Below, piece after piece: positions 9,227 through 17,456 of a stretch of 35,722 nucleotides of DNA (positions are counted from its first letter, which is position 1; each line of letters begins with the position of its first letter). The DNA is from Arcobacteraceae bacterium (lineage in GTDB: Bacteria; Campylobacterota; Campylobacteria; Campylobacterales; Arcobacteraceae): the NCBI GenBank assembly GCA_029935705.1, contig JAOZJU010000013.1:1-35722 (forward strand), read 5' to 3'. The notes beneath the pieces were generated by a model. The model saw nothing but the letters and a program-made list of their open reading frames with translations. It made no database searches and was not told the origin of the DNA. Made by a program: the position numbers and the translations under genes.

Positions 9227-11096
9227 TGCTTTCCTTTTTTATTTTATCTATGTTAAGATGTATTATATCTATCGCACTTGGTGTTATGCCACTTATTTGT
9301 GATGCACCAAACAAAGTTTCTGGCTTAAATCTCTCTAACTTTTCCATAACCTCCAAAGATAGCCCTGGGATGCCCTTGTAAGAGAAATTTGAGGGTATTT
9401 TGAGTTTAAGCATAGTTTTCATCTTCTGTATCTGCTTTTGCTGTTTTTGGACATATCTGTGATATTTTGCTTCGGTTATGATCTCTTGCTTAAGATATGG
9501 CGATATATCTTTAAATTGTGGCACTATTATATCAAATTTTTCTTTAGTCATAGTACTTCGGCCTATCAAGTCAATCAGCTTTATCGCTTGTGTGATTTTA
9601 TTTTCACCTAAATCCTCAAGTAATTTTAGATTTGTTTTGTTTGGATTAAACAAACTCTTTTCAAGCTTTTTTGCAACATCCAATATCATTTTCTCTTTTT
9701 GTTTAGTTTTTTCAAACTGTTTTTTGCTTATCAAAGAAAAATTATATCCATAACGACTAAGTCTCCTATCGGCACTCTCTTCTCGCAAGAGTAGTCTGTA
9801 TTCTGCACGGCTTGTAAACATTCTGTATGGTTCATCTGTCCCTTTAGTCACCAAGTCATCTATAAGCACCCCTATGTATGCTTCATCTCGTCTTAAAATA
9901 AATGGTTTTTTGCTATCTATTGACAATACAGCATTGATACCAGCCATCAAACCTTGAGAGGCTGCCTCTTCATATCCTGTGGTGCCATTTATTTGACCTG
10001 CGAAGTATAAGTTTTTTATCTTTTTTGTTTCAAGAGTGTGTTTAAGTTCGATTGGTTTTATATAGTTGTATTCTATGGCATAAGCATATCGCACTATCTT
10101 TGCATTTTCAAGACCTTTTATAGAGAAGATTTTTCTTTTTTGGATATCTATAGGAAGCGATGAGCTTAAACCGTTTATATAGTATTCGTTTGCTTTTATT
10201 GTTTGTGGTTCTAAAAATAGCTGATGTCTTTCTCTGCTACTAAACCTATAAACCTTGTCCTCTATGCTAGGACAATACCTAGGTCCCACCCCTTGTATTT
10301 GACCGCTAAACATAGGAGCTTTGTCAAAACTATTTTCTATCAGGTTGTGTGTTTGTTTGTTTGTATAAGTTATATAACATGGTAGCTGTGTTGGTTGAAA
10401 GCTATCTTTATCGGTTTGGAAACTTAAAGGTTGTGGGTTTTTGTCTCCATCGTGTTTCTCCATCTTTGAAAAGTCAATTGAGCTTGAAGCTATCCTAGCT
10501 GGTGTGCCAGTTTTCAATCTACCAATATCAAAACCAATATCTTGAAGCTGTTTGCTTAAGATATTTGATGGTTGTTCCCATGCCCTACCTGCTTCAAAAC
10601 TATTTTGGCCTATATGTATGACACCTTGTAGAAATGTTCCAGTGGTTAATATAACTTTTTTTGATATTATCTCTTCGCCCTGTTTTGTCAGTACACCTAC
10701 TATTTTGTCATCTTTTATGATTAGTTTTGTTACTTCATCTTGATAAACTGTTAGATTTTCGCTCATCATACAAGCATCTCTCATATATTGTTTATAACTA
10801 TCCATATCAATTTGAGCACGACTACCCTGCACCGCTTCGCCCTTGCTGGCATTTAGAACTCTAAACTGAATACCAGTAGCATCGGTGCATTTTGCCATCT
10901 CTCCACCTAAAGCATCTATCTCTCGCACGAGATGACCTTTTGCCAATCCACCTATGGCAGGATTACAGCTTGTCGCTCCTATTTGCTCTACTAACATAGT
11001 TATCATTATCGTTTTTTTGCCCATTCTTGATGAGCTTAACGATGCTTCTATGCCTGCATGGCCACCACCTACGACTATTATATCATATCTGTTCAT
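9219..11096 (-). CDS. mnmG: tRNA uridine-5-carboxymethylaminomethyl modification enzyme MnmG (GidA)
   Basis: MnmG, with MnmE, installs the aminomethyl-type group at wobble U34 of tRNAs using FAD and methylenetetrahydrofolate. The FAD site [16 protein letters not shown] is at residues 4-19, followed by the hallmark [37 protein letters not shown] and [20 protein letters not shown] are also diagnostic. The length of 625 residues is normal. The start ATG lies 26 bases after rluB, and no strong Shine-Dalgarno sequence is visible beyond GGAAC in a palindrome between the two genes. The end overlaps the RND gene. Confidence 0.97.
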   Translation of the reverse strand: MNRYDIIVVGGGHAGIEASLSSSRMGKKTIMITMLVEQIGATSCNPAIGGLAKGHLVREIDALGGEMAKCTDATGIQFRVLNASKGEAVQGSRAQIDMDSYKQYMRDACMMSENLTVYQDEVTKLIIKDDKIVGVLTKQGEEIISKKVILTTGTFLQGVIHIGQNSFEAGRAWEQPSNILSKQLQDIGFDIGRLKTGTPARIASSSIDFSKMEKHDGDKNPQPLSFQTDKDSFQPTQLPCYITYTNKQTHNLIENSFDKAPMFSGQIQGVGPRYCPSIEDKVYRFSSRERHQLFLEPQTIKANEYYINGLSSSLPIDIQKRKIFSIKGLENAKIVRYAYAIEYNYIKPIELKHTLETKKIKNLYFAGQINGTTGYEEAASQGLMAGINAVLSIDSKKPFILRRDEAYIGVLIDDLVTKGTDEPYRMFTSRAEYRLLLREESADRRLSRYGYNFSLISKKQFEKTKQKEKMILDVAKKLEKSLFNPNKTNLKLLEDLGENKITQAIKLIDLIGRSTMTKEKFDIIVPQFKDISPYLKQEIITEAKYHRYVQKQQKQIQKMKTMLKLKIPSNFSYKGIPGLSLEVMEKLERFKPETLFGASQISGITPSAIDIIHLNIDKIKKESSV

Positions 11097-11104
11097 AATA
11101 TCTT

Positions 11105-11122
11105 ATGTTCCATATGGAACAT
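11105..11122. repeat. 18-bp perfect palindrome between rluB and mnmG
   Basis: ATGTTCCATATGGAACAT is a perfect palindrome that fills most of the rluB-mnmG gap and touches the rluB stop codon. The central 16 bases recur at 12244-12259 inside kdsD. It could be an operator or a small RNA cruciform, or coincidence. Confidence 0.4.
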
Positions 11123-11919
11123 TATTGAGTTTTGTCATCTTGTTTTTTTAGAAAATATCTTAAGTCTCTATACTCTTGTCTTGTTAGAAACCTATGCTTG
11201 CCTGATGGCAAGGCATTTAGTGATACTCCACCAAAATCAACTCTTTTAAGATCCATAATATCTGTATCAAAATATCCAAAAAATCTTCTTAATTCTCTAT
11301 TTTTACCTTCGCTTATTATCACTTTTAGTTTTGATATTTTTATATCATTTTTTATGATTTGAAAATCAACAAAAGGTTTAAACTCCATAGAGAATATCTT
11401 TGTATGACTATGAGCCCCTTTTGTTGCATCCTCTACATTCATACCATTTTCCATAGCAGATATCATATCATCTGTGATTTTGCCACTTATTTTAAGCTTG
11501 TATGTCCTATCAAGAGATGAGTTTGTAAGTCTATTGACTACATCTATACTATCGCTTAAGAGCAAAACTCCTTCGCTGTTGTAGTCAAGTCTCCCTACTG
11601 GGTTAAAATGTCTAAACTTATGACTTATATTGTCATAGATAGTAGCTCTACCTCTTGGGTCATTTTTGGTTACTAACTCACCCTTTTTTTTGTTGTAAAC
11701 GATCACCGTATACTCTTTGTTTGGATTGTTAAATATCTTTTTGTCGTTTAACTTAACTATATCCTCATTTGACACTTTTGTGCCCATATCTGTGACTTTT
11801 TTGTTGTTTATCTCTATCTTGCCATCTTCTATAAGCTTGTCTGCTTCTCGCCTACTATATCTCGTGTTGTGTGAGATATATTTATTTAACCTTATTGGTT
11901 CAAAATCTTCATTTGTCAT
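11122..11919 (-). CDS. rluB: RsuA/RluB-family rRNA pseudouridine synthase
   Basis: This enzyme isomerises a specific uridine in ribosomal RNA, probably large-subunit RNA if it is a true RluB. The N-terminal S4 RNA-binding domain (RLNKYISHNTRYSRREADKLIEDG) covers residues 10-60. The catalytic motif GRLDYNSEG is at 109-117, with Asp112 the expected nucleophile. KNRELRRFFGYF fits the conserved arginine-rich strand near the C-terminus. At 265 residues it is of normal size. The ATG directly abuts the kdsD stop (TAG then ATG), implying coupling. The target base (RluB, RluE, RluF or RsuA class) cannot be fixed from the sequence. Confidence 0.88.
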   Translation of the reverse strand: MTNEDFEPIRLNKYISHNTRYSRREADKLIEDGKIEINNKKVTDMGTKVSNEDIVKLNDKKIFNNPNKEYTVIVYNKKKGELVTKNDPRGRATIYDNISHKFRHFNPVGRLDYNSEGVLLLSDSIDVVNRLTNSSLDRTYKLKISGKITDDMISAMENGMNVEDATKGAHSHTKIFSMEFKPFVDFQIIKNDIKISKLKVIISEGKNRELRRFFGYFDTDIMDLKRVDFGGVSLNALPSGKHRFLTRQEYRDLRYFLKKQDDKTQ

Positions 11920-12882
11920 CTATTTTATACCTGCCTCTACCAAATCATGAAGATGAACTACTCCCTCAATTTTATCAAACTCATCTGTGATTATGAGTAA
12001 CTGAATCTTGTGTTTTTCAACTATCTGCAAAACTTCACTTGCTAATATCTCTTTGGATTTTATTGTTATCGGATTTTTTGTAGATATCGTTTCTATATTT
12101 TTATCGAGAGAGAAACTATCTTGTAGCAAAGCCCTTCTTAAGTCGCCATCACTTAATACTGATTTTACTTTCTCATTTTTATCTACTACTATCACACTTC
12201 CCAATCTGCCTTCACTCATCTTCAAGATAGCATTTTTGATAGATGTTCCATATGGAACAATAGGCAAATCAGTTTTTCTCATGATATCATCTATCTTGAC
12301 AAAAAGTTTTTTGCCAAGTGTTCCTCCTGGATGAAAAGAAGCAAAGTCCTCTTTTTTGAAATTTCGTTTTTTCATCATACATACAGCTATCGCATCGCCC
12401 AAAGCCATAGTGATAGTCGTAGATGAAGTGGGAGCTATATTTAAAGGACATGCCTCTTTTGTAACTGCTATAGGCAAAAATATATCGCAATTTTGCCCTA
12501 ATGTAGATGATATATCTTTTGCTATTGCTATTAGCGGTATATTCAATCTTTTAAGATGTGGTATCAATAGCACCAACTCTTCGCTCTCACCGCTATAACT
12601 GATAGCCATGACAGTATCATCTTTAGATATTGCTCCCAAATCGCCATGCATAGCTTCTGTAGGGTGGATAAAAAAACTACTAGTTCCAGTGCTGGCAAAT
12701 GTAGCAGAGATTTTTGCCCCTACTAATCCTGACTTGCCAACTCCTATGATAACTAGCTTGCCTTTTGTGTTATATATAAGCTCAACAGCTTTTTCTATAC
12801 CATCTGTAAGATTGTTTGATAGATTCTTAAGCTCCTGTGCTTCTATCTCTATGACCTGTTTTGCTATAGCTTTATAGTCCAT
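11920..12882 (-). CDS. kdsD: Arabinose-5-phosphate isomerase (KdsD/KpsF)
   Basis: It converts ribulose-5-phosphate to arabinose-5-phosphate, the first step towards Kdo of the lipopolysaccharide core. The N-terminal SIS domain carries VIIGVGKSGLVGAKISATFASTG and FIHPTEAMHGDLG, both hallmarks of this enzyme. YSGESEEL and FHPGGTLGKKL follow. Two CBS domains occupy the C-terminal third (GRLGSVIVVDKNEKVKSVLSDGDLRR, then a second ending VVHLHDLVEAG). At 320 residues it is typical. It lies nine bases after rnj and abuts rluB. Confidence 0.95.
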   Translation of the reverse strand: MDYKAIAKQVIEIEAQELKNLSNNLTDGIEKAVELIYNTKGKLVIIGVGKSGLVGAKISATFASTGTSSFFIHPTEAMHGDLGAISKDDTVMAISYSGESEELVLLIPHLKRLNIPLIAIAKDISSTLGQNCDIFLPIAVTKEACPLNIAPTSSTTITMALGDAIAVCMMKKRNFKKEDFASFHPGGTLGKKLFVKIDDIMRKTDLPIVPYGTSIKNAILKMSEGRLGSVIVVDKNEKVKSVLSDGDLRRALLQDSFSLDKNIETISTKNPITIKSKEILASEVLQIVEKHKIQLLIITDEFDKIEGVVHLHDLVEAGIK

Positions 12883-12891
12883 ATCTTTGCT

Positions 12892-14796
12892 CTATTGGAC
12901 TATAAGTGTAGGCACTATCATTGGGTATTTTTGAAGCTTTCTTACACAATGTTTTCTTATTACCGTTCTTAGCTCATCTTCGACAGCTTTGTTGTTTTGT
13001 AAAATACCAGGTTTTACATTGTCAAGATAGTGTGCCAACACCTCCTCAAGCTCTTTTATAAGAAAACCTTGTGCCTTGCCACTTGCCAAACCAAATGTCA
13101 TAATCTTAGCTGGCGAGACCAATTTTCTCTCATCTTGACTGATTTGTGCGACTATTACCACCATACCATCGTTTGCCATTGTTTGTCTATCTATGACTAC
13201 ATCATTTGCTATTTTATTGTTTTTTTGATTGTCAATATATACTTTTCCAGTCTTTACTGATTTGACTTTTTTAAGCGATTTTGGAGTTATCTCTATCTGC
13301 TCTCCATCGCTCATGACATAGACATTTCTCTCTTCAACACCACAAGATACACCTGTCTTGCCATGTTTTAGTGCATGATTGTACTCACCATGAATAGGCA
13401 AGAAAAATTTTGGCTTACAGATTCTTATCATAAGTTTTTGTTCCTCTTGACCTGCATGACCTGATACATGAATATCTGTATAGTCTTGATATGCCACAGT
13501 TGCTCCTGCTTTTTGCAAATGGTTGATAATCTGCGATACTCCAGCTTCATTGCCAGGAATTGCCCTCGCTGACAATATGATTTGATCTTCTGGTTTTATT
13601 TTTATATGTCTGTGTTCGTGTATTGACATTCTAAACAAAGCACTCATAGGTTCGCCTTGACTACCAGTAGTGACGATAAGAATCTCATTGTCTCTGTATT
13701 TTTTCACATGGTGTGCATCTATAAATATATCTTTTGGGAACTTAACATAACCCAACCTCATAGCTATATCCAAGTTTTTCTCCATAGACCTACCTATGAC
13801 ACAAACTTTTCTGCCATATTTGATTCCATGCTCAATAGCTTGTGAAACTCTATGTATATTTGAGCTAAATGTAGACATCAATACTCGCCCTTTTGCATTG
13901 TTGAAAATCCTATCAAATGTAGGGCCTACAGTTTTCTCTGATTTGGTAAATCCTGCTGAATGGGAGTTTGTGCTATCACTTAAAAGTGCCAATATCCCTT
14001 TTTCGCCATAATAAGCCAATCTATGAAAATCTGTAGGATAATTATCTATAGGGGTGTGATCTATCTTGAAATCTCCCGTATGTATGATAGTGCCTGCATC
14101 GCATTTGATAGCCAAAGCACTACAATCCACGATAGAGTGAGTGATATGCATCCACTCAACTTCAAAATCCCCTATTTTTATCGGTTTTCTTTTTTCTATC
14201 GCTCTGAAGTAACTTTTGTGCTCTCTTATTCTGTGTTCGTCAAATTTTGACCCTATCATCTCAAGAGGCAAAGAGGTGCCATATATTGGAAACTGCATCT
14301 CTTTGAATAGATATGGCATAGCTCCTATATGATCTTCATGCCCGTGAGTTATAAGTATGCCAGATACTTTATGGCGAATTGTGCGAAGATATGAAAAATC
14401 AGGTATAAGTATATCAACTCCATGCATGGTATCATCTGGAAAACTCATACCCACATCGATAATAACCGCTGATTTATCAGTCTCTATTATCATCATATTG
14501 CCACCAATTTCACCAAGTCCTCCAAGTGGGGTTATTCTGACTTTTGAGTTTGATTTTAGATTTATCCTTGTATTAGGATCCAATCTATTTTTTTGGATCT
14601 GCTCGTTTTTATCAAATGCCTTAATAAGGTCGTTTTCCCAACCAAACCCAGTAGTGGGCACTTTTCTTTTGTTTGAGTTCTCTTGTCCGTGTTGTCTATA
14701 TGGTCTCTTGTTTTTGTTGTTTTTGCTGTTTGTCTCAGTTTTTGTAGCTGGTTTTACAGCTTCTTGGTTTTGCTTTGTTGTCTCATTTTCATTCAT
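12892..14796 (-). CDS. rnj: Ribonuclease J
   Basis: RNase J is a metallo-beta-lactamase-fold 5'-3' exonuclease and endonuclease and the main mRNA decay enzyme in Campylobacterota. The catalytic motif HGHEDH is at residues 151-156 within GILITHGHEDHIGAMPYL. HTGDFKID, SDSTNS and HVSGHAGQEEQ give the remaining metal and beta-CASP residues. The first roughly 85 residues are a hydrophilic Asn/Lys/Gln-rich extension before VRITPLGGLGEIGGN, resembling the extension known from Helicobacter pylori RNase J. The start overlaps the end of rsmA by eight bases. Length is 634 residues. Confidence 0.96.
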   Translation of the reverse strand: MNENETTKQNQEAVKPATKTETNSKNNKNKRPYRQHGQENSNKRKVPTTGFGWENDLIKAFDKNEQIQKNRLDPNTRINLKSNSKVRITPLGGLGEIGGNMMIIETDKSAVIIDVGMSFPDDTMHGVDILIPDFSYLRTIRHKVSGILITHGHEDHIGAMPYLFKEMQFPIYGTSLPLEMIGSKFDEHRIREHKSYFRAIEKRKPIKIGDFEVEWMHITHSIVDCSALAIKCDAGTIIHTGDFKIDHTPIDNYPTDFHRLAYYGEKGILALLSDSTNSHSAGFTKSEKTVGPTFDRIFNNAKGRVLMSTFSSNIHRVSQAIEHGIKYGRKVCVIGRSMEKNLDIAMRLGYVKFPKDIFIDAHHVKKYRDNEILIVTTGSQGEPMSALFRMSIHEHRHIKIKPEDQIILSARAIPGNEAGVSQIINHLQKAGATVAYQDYTDIHVSGHAGQEEQKLMIRICKPKFFLPIHGEYNHALKHGKTGVSCGVEERNVYVMSDGEQIEITPKSLKKVKSVKTGKVYIDNQKNNKIANDVVIDRQTMANDGMVVIVAQISQDERKLVSPAKIMTFGLASGKAQGFLIKELEEVLAHYLDNVKPGILQNNKAVEDELRTVIRKHCVRKLQKYPMIVPTLIVQ

Positions 14797-15574
14797 ATTT
14801 TTCCTTTAAATCTCTATATATTTGGCTATATTGTTCTGTATCCACTTCATGCGGTCTTTTGTCGTTGTTTATCTTAAGCTTGTCAAAAATATCATTGAGT
14901 GTTACTTTATCATAACTATCAGCGATATTTTTAAAAAGTTTTTTTCGCGGTGCTTTAAAACATATCTTTAAAAATGTTTTAAACTCATCATCTATTTTCA
15001 AACTGTTTTTTTCTATAGATATCACTGCTGACTCCACTTTAGGAGCTGGCTTGAAGGCACTCGAAGGCACTATTGTTACTATAGTTTTGCTTGTTGATAC
15101 CAAATCGCAAAAAACTGACAATGCACAAAACTGCTTTTGATTGACTTTTGCTACAAACTTCAAAGCAACCTCTTTTTGGGTCATCACTATGATATTTTTG
15201 CAGTTTTTGTCATCAAATGCTCTTAGCAATATATTTGTAGCTATATAGTATGGCAAGTTTGCTACAAGGTTGTAACTCTTGTCATGCAAGCTTGCTTTGT
15301 CCCATATCTTCAATATATCGCTTTGATTTAGAGTTAGTCTTTTGTTCTTTATAACCTCATGGAATCTATTGTTCAAATAGGTTATAAGCTCATAGTCTAT
15401 CTCAAAAGCGGTTACAAATCTGTCTTTGACCAAAATCTCGGTCAAATCACCTAAGCCAGGCCCAATCTCAACGATATGATGATCATCGTTGGGAATCGCT
15501 TCGGCAATTTTATCTAAAACTGATCTATCTTTTAAAAAATTTTGTCCAAATCTTTTCTTTGGTTTTATTTTCAT
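14789..15574 (-). CDS. rsmA: 16S rRNA dimethyladenosine transferase RsmA (KsgA)
   Basis: RsmA dimethylates two adjacent adenines in helix 45 of 16S rRNA using S-adenosylmethionine, a late ribosome assembly step. The N-terminus KKRFGQNFLKD (6-16) is characteristic. IVEIGPGLGDLTEIL (34-48) is the SAM-binding loop and NLPYYI (106-111) the catalytic motif. SAFKPAPKVESAVI is the C-terminal family signature. At 261 residues it is normal. It is the first gene of the long minus-strand series. No clear Shine-Dalgarno sequence precedes the ATG; the upstream region is shared with the divergent mqnD promoter. Confidence 0.96.
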   Translation of the reverse strand: MKIKPKKRFGQNFLKDRSVLDKIAEAIPNDDHHIVEIGPGLGDLTEILVKDRFVTAFEIDYELITYLNNRFHEVIKNKRLTLNQSDILKIWDKASLHDKSYNLVANLPYYIATNILLRAFDDKNCKNIIVMTQKEVALKFVAKVNQKQFCALSVFCDLVSTSKTIVTIVPSSAFKPAPKVESAVISIEKNSLKIDDEFKTFLKICFKAPRKKLFKNIADSYDKVTLNDIFDKLKINNDKRPHEVDTEQYSQIYRDLKEKYE

Positions 15575-15635
15575 CTACTATTTTAACTAAAAAAGCTTAA
15601 AGATACTGCCACAAAAAGAATATATAAGATAATTG

Positions 15636-15644
15636 TGCTATAAT
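15636..15644 (+). promoter_or_regulatory. Extended -10 promoter for mqnD-rsfS
   Basis: TGCTATAAT is a perfect extended -10 (TGn plus TATAAT), 37 bases upstream of the mqnD start. No convincing -35 box is seen, as usual for the housekeeping sigma factor in Campylobacterota. Confidence 0.65.
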
Positions 15645-15680
15645 ACTTAAAGAGAGTCTCACGAATACAAAGGAGTTTTA

Positions 15681-16544
15681 TTGAATAGTATCAAAGTAGC
15701 CCACTCGCCAGATGCCGATGATATATTTATGTATTATGCGATAAAATTTGGCTGGGTAGATGTAGGGCTGTTGCCATTTGAAAATATAGCAGACGATATA
15801 GAGAGTTTAAACAAAGCTACACTAAAGGGCAAATATGATATTTGTGCTATTAGTTTTGCTCTTTATCCATTTGTCAAAAAAGATTATGCTTTGTTAAAAA
15901 CCGCTGTTAGTTTTGGTGAGGGTTATGGGCCAAAACTTATCAAACAAAAAAGAAAGATACTAAAAGAAAACTTTACTGTAGCTTTAAGTGGCGAATATAC
16001 GACAAATGCTATGCTTTTTCGTATCAAATACCCAAATGCAAAGATAACATATATGAACTTTTTGGATATTCAAAATGCAGTTCTTTATGGCAAAGTAGAT
16101 GCTGGAGTTTTGATACACGAATCTATCTTAAGTTATGATGATAGTTTAGAAGTAGAGTGTGAGATATGGGATATATGGCAAGAGCTTTCTGGCAAATATC
16201 TACCACTACCACTTGGTGGTATGTGTATAAGGCGAAGTTTGCCTATAAATAAAGCTATTGATTATGAACGATATCTTATCAAGGCAGTAGATGTAGCAAA
16301 CAAAAACAAAAAGCTATTGAGTCAAATGCTAACACAAAGAGAGCTTATAAGAGTAGATGATAAAACACTTGACAAATATCTCAAACTATATGCAAATGAC
16401 TCATCTGTGCAGTTAAGCGAGATACAAATAGAAGCTATAGATAAGCTTTTTACGATAGGATACGAATATGGGTTTTATAAAGATATAACCAAAACAGACC
16501 AACATATCATACCAACAGAGTATGAAAAATTAAGAGGAAAATAG
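15681..16544 (+). CDS. mqnD: 1,4-dihydroxy-6-naphthoate synthase MqnD
   Basis: MqnD acts in the futalosine route to menaquinone, turning cyclic dehypoxanthinylfutalosine into 1,4-dihydroxy-6-naphthoate. The 287 residues have the periplasmic-binding-protein-like fold shared with MqnA, but AHSPDADDIFMYYA (7-20) and VSFGEGYGPKLI are MqnD-type motifs. LPLGGMCIRRSLP in the second half is also conserved. The start is TTG at 15681, chosen because AAAGGAG ends five bases before it (15670-15676) and the conserved region begins at once. It abuts rsfS (TAG then ATG). It indicates respiration with menaquinone made by the alternative pathway. Confidence 0.92.
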   Translation: MNSIKVAHSPDADDIFMYYAIKFGWVDVGLLPFENIADDIESLNKATLKGKYDICAISFALYPFVKKDYALLKTAVSFGEGYGPKLIKQKRKILKENFTVALSGEYTTNAMLFRIKYPNAKITYMNFLDIQNAVLYGKVDAGVLIHESILSYDDSLEVECEIWDIWQELSGKYLPLPLGGMCIRRSLPINKAIDYERYLIKAVDVANKNKKLLSQMLTQRELIRVDDKTLDKYLKLYANDSSVQLSEIQIEAIDKLFTIGYEYGFYKDITKTDQHIIPTEYEKLRGK

Positions 16545-16865
16545 ATGACAACATCACAACATATCATAAAGATATTAGACGAGAAAAAAGCAAAAGAGAT
16601 CAAACTGTTTGATTTGAAAGACAAAAACTATTTAGTAGATGAAGCGATAGTTGCTACTTCACTAAACGAGAAGCATAGTTTATCGCTTGTAGATAGCCTA
16701 AAAGAGGGGCTAAAACCTCTTGGTGAGGAGTTTTTAAGGGTTGATGATGGTCAAGGGTGGATAGTGATAGATTTAGGCGATAAGCTTATTCATATCATGA
16801 TAGATGAGTATAGACAAAGATACGATATGGATCAATTTTTACAATCATTTAAAGCAAGCTCTTAA
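16545..16865 (+). CDS. rsfS: Ribosome silencing factor RsfS
   Basis: RsfS (Iojap/DUF143 family) binds ribosomal protein L14 and blocks subunit joining under nutrient limitation. The 106 residues contain AKEIKLFDLKDKNYLVDEAIVAT, then DDGQGWIVIDLGDKLIHIMIDEYRQRYDMDQF, the conserved C-terminal segment. It starts directly after the mqnD stop and is probably cotranscribed with it. Confidence 0.93.
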   Translation: MTTSQHIIKILDEKKAKEIKLFDLKDKNYLVDEAIVATSLNEKHSLSLVDSLKEGLKPLGEEFLRVDDGQGWIVIDLGDKLIHIMIDEYRQRYDMDQFLQSFKASS

Positions 16866-16883
16866 ATCTAATCACAAGATATA

Positions 16884-16909
16884 TAAAGAGCTTTACTTTA
16901 CTTTTTTTA
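16884..16909 (+). terminator. Weak terminator-like element after rsfS
   Basis: TAAA-GAGC-TTTA can pair, and CTTTACTTTTTTT follows. A second hairpin, TACACT/AGTGTA (16914-16919 with 16928-16933), lies just before the stop of the converging gene. Both are small; together they may separate the two convergent units. Confidence 0.3.
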
Positions 16910-16934
16910 GCGATACACTGCTTTAAGAGTGTAG

Positions 16935-17447
16935 TTAAAAGTAGTTCTTGATAGTTTGATAGTTTTGTTTTATGAGATTTTTGACAAAATCTTTATCCAA
17001 TTTTTTCTTATCGAGAAAATCGCTAACTATCTTAAATATGTAGATGTCGTCATCTACTAAGTATCTTGAAGATATATTGTAAAAATAACCTCCTTCCATA
17101 TCATATAAAGTAGCAGTTGGGTTGACAATTTGCTCTTGTAGGACTATGCTATCTTTGGTGATTAAGGGCATAAAGTCCATATCATCAAGCTGTTTGTTGA
17201 CACAAAATATATCTCCTATATTTACATCTTGGCTGTTTGTTCCAGCTACTCCTATGTTTATAGCTTTTGATATATCATAGTTTTTATATATATATTCAAC
17301 CATTTTTATCGTATCTTTTTTGCCTACTTTTGATATTGCGACTATTATATCTTTGGATAGAAATATATCATTTGTCTTTTTTTTTAATTTTAGTTTTTCT
17401 ATGAGATATATAGCTTCACATAAAAGTGCTGTGTGTATTAGTATCAA
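16935..17447 (-). CDS. Short nucleoside phosphorylase / nucleosidase-like protein
   Basis: The 170-residue protein looks like a small member of the purine nucleoside phosphorylase/MTA-SAH nucleosidase superfamily. Supporting motifs are Glu11 in ALLCEA (position of the catalytic Glu in MTA nucleosidase), INIGVAGTNSQDVNIGDIF (64-81), YDMEGGYFYNIS (115-126, compare the substrate-binding ME-G motif) and KIVSDFLD (139-146, the conserved Ser-Asp pair with the catalytic Asp). It is clearly shorter than a typical MTA/SAH nucleosidase (about 230 residues). It follows recD2 by nine bases. Whether it cleaves MTA, aminofutalosine or another nucleoside is unknown; the nearness of mqnD is suggestive only. 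Confidence 0.65.
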   Translation of the reverse strand: MILIHTALLCEAIYLIEKLKLKKKTNDIFLSKDIIVAISKVGKKDTIKMVEYIYKNYDISKAINIGVAGTNSQDVNIGDIFCVNKQLDDMDFMPLITKDSIVLQEQIVNPTATLYDMEGGYFYNISSRYLVDDDIYIFKIVSDFLDKKKLDKDFVKNLIKQNYQTIKNYF

Positions 17448-17456
17448 GTTTTACTC

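Noticed and set aside
14357-14809. 150-residue plus-strand open frame opposite rnj
   Set aside because: It is antisense to a well-supported RNase J, has a Phe/Leu/Ser-rich low-complexity translation and no ribosome-binding site.
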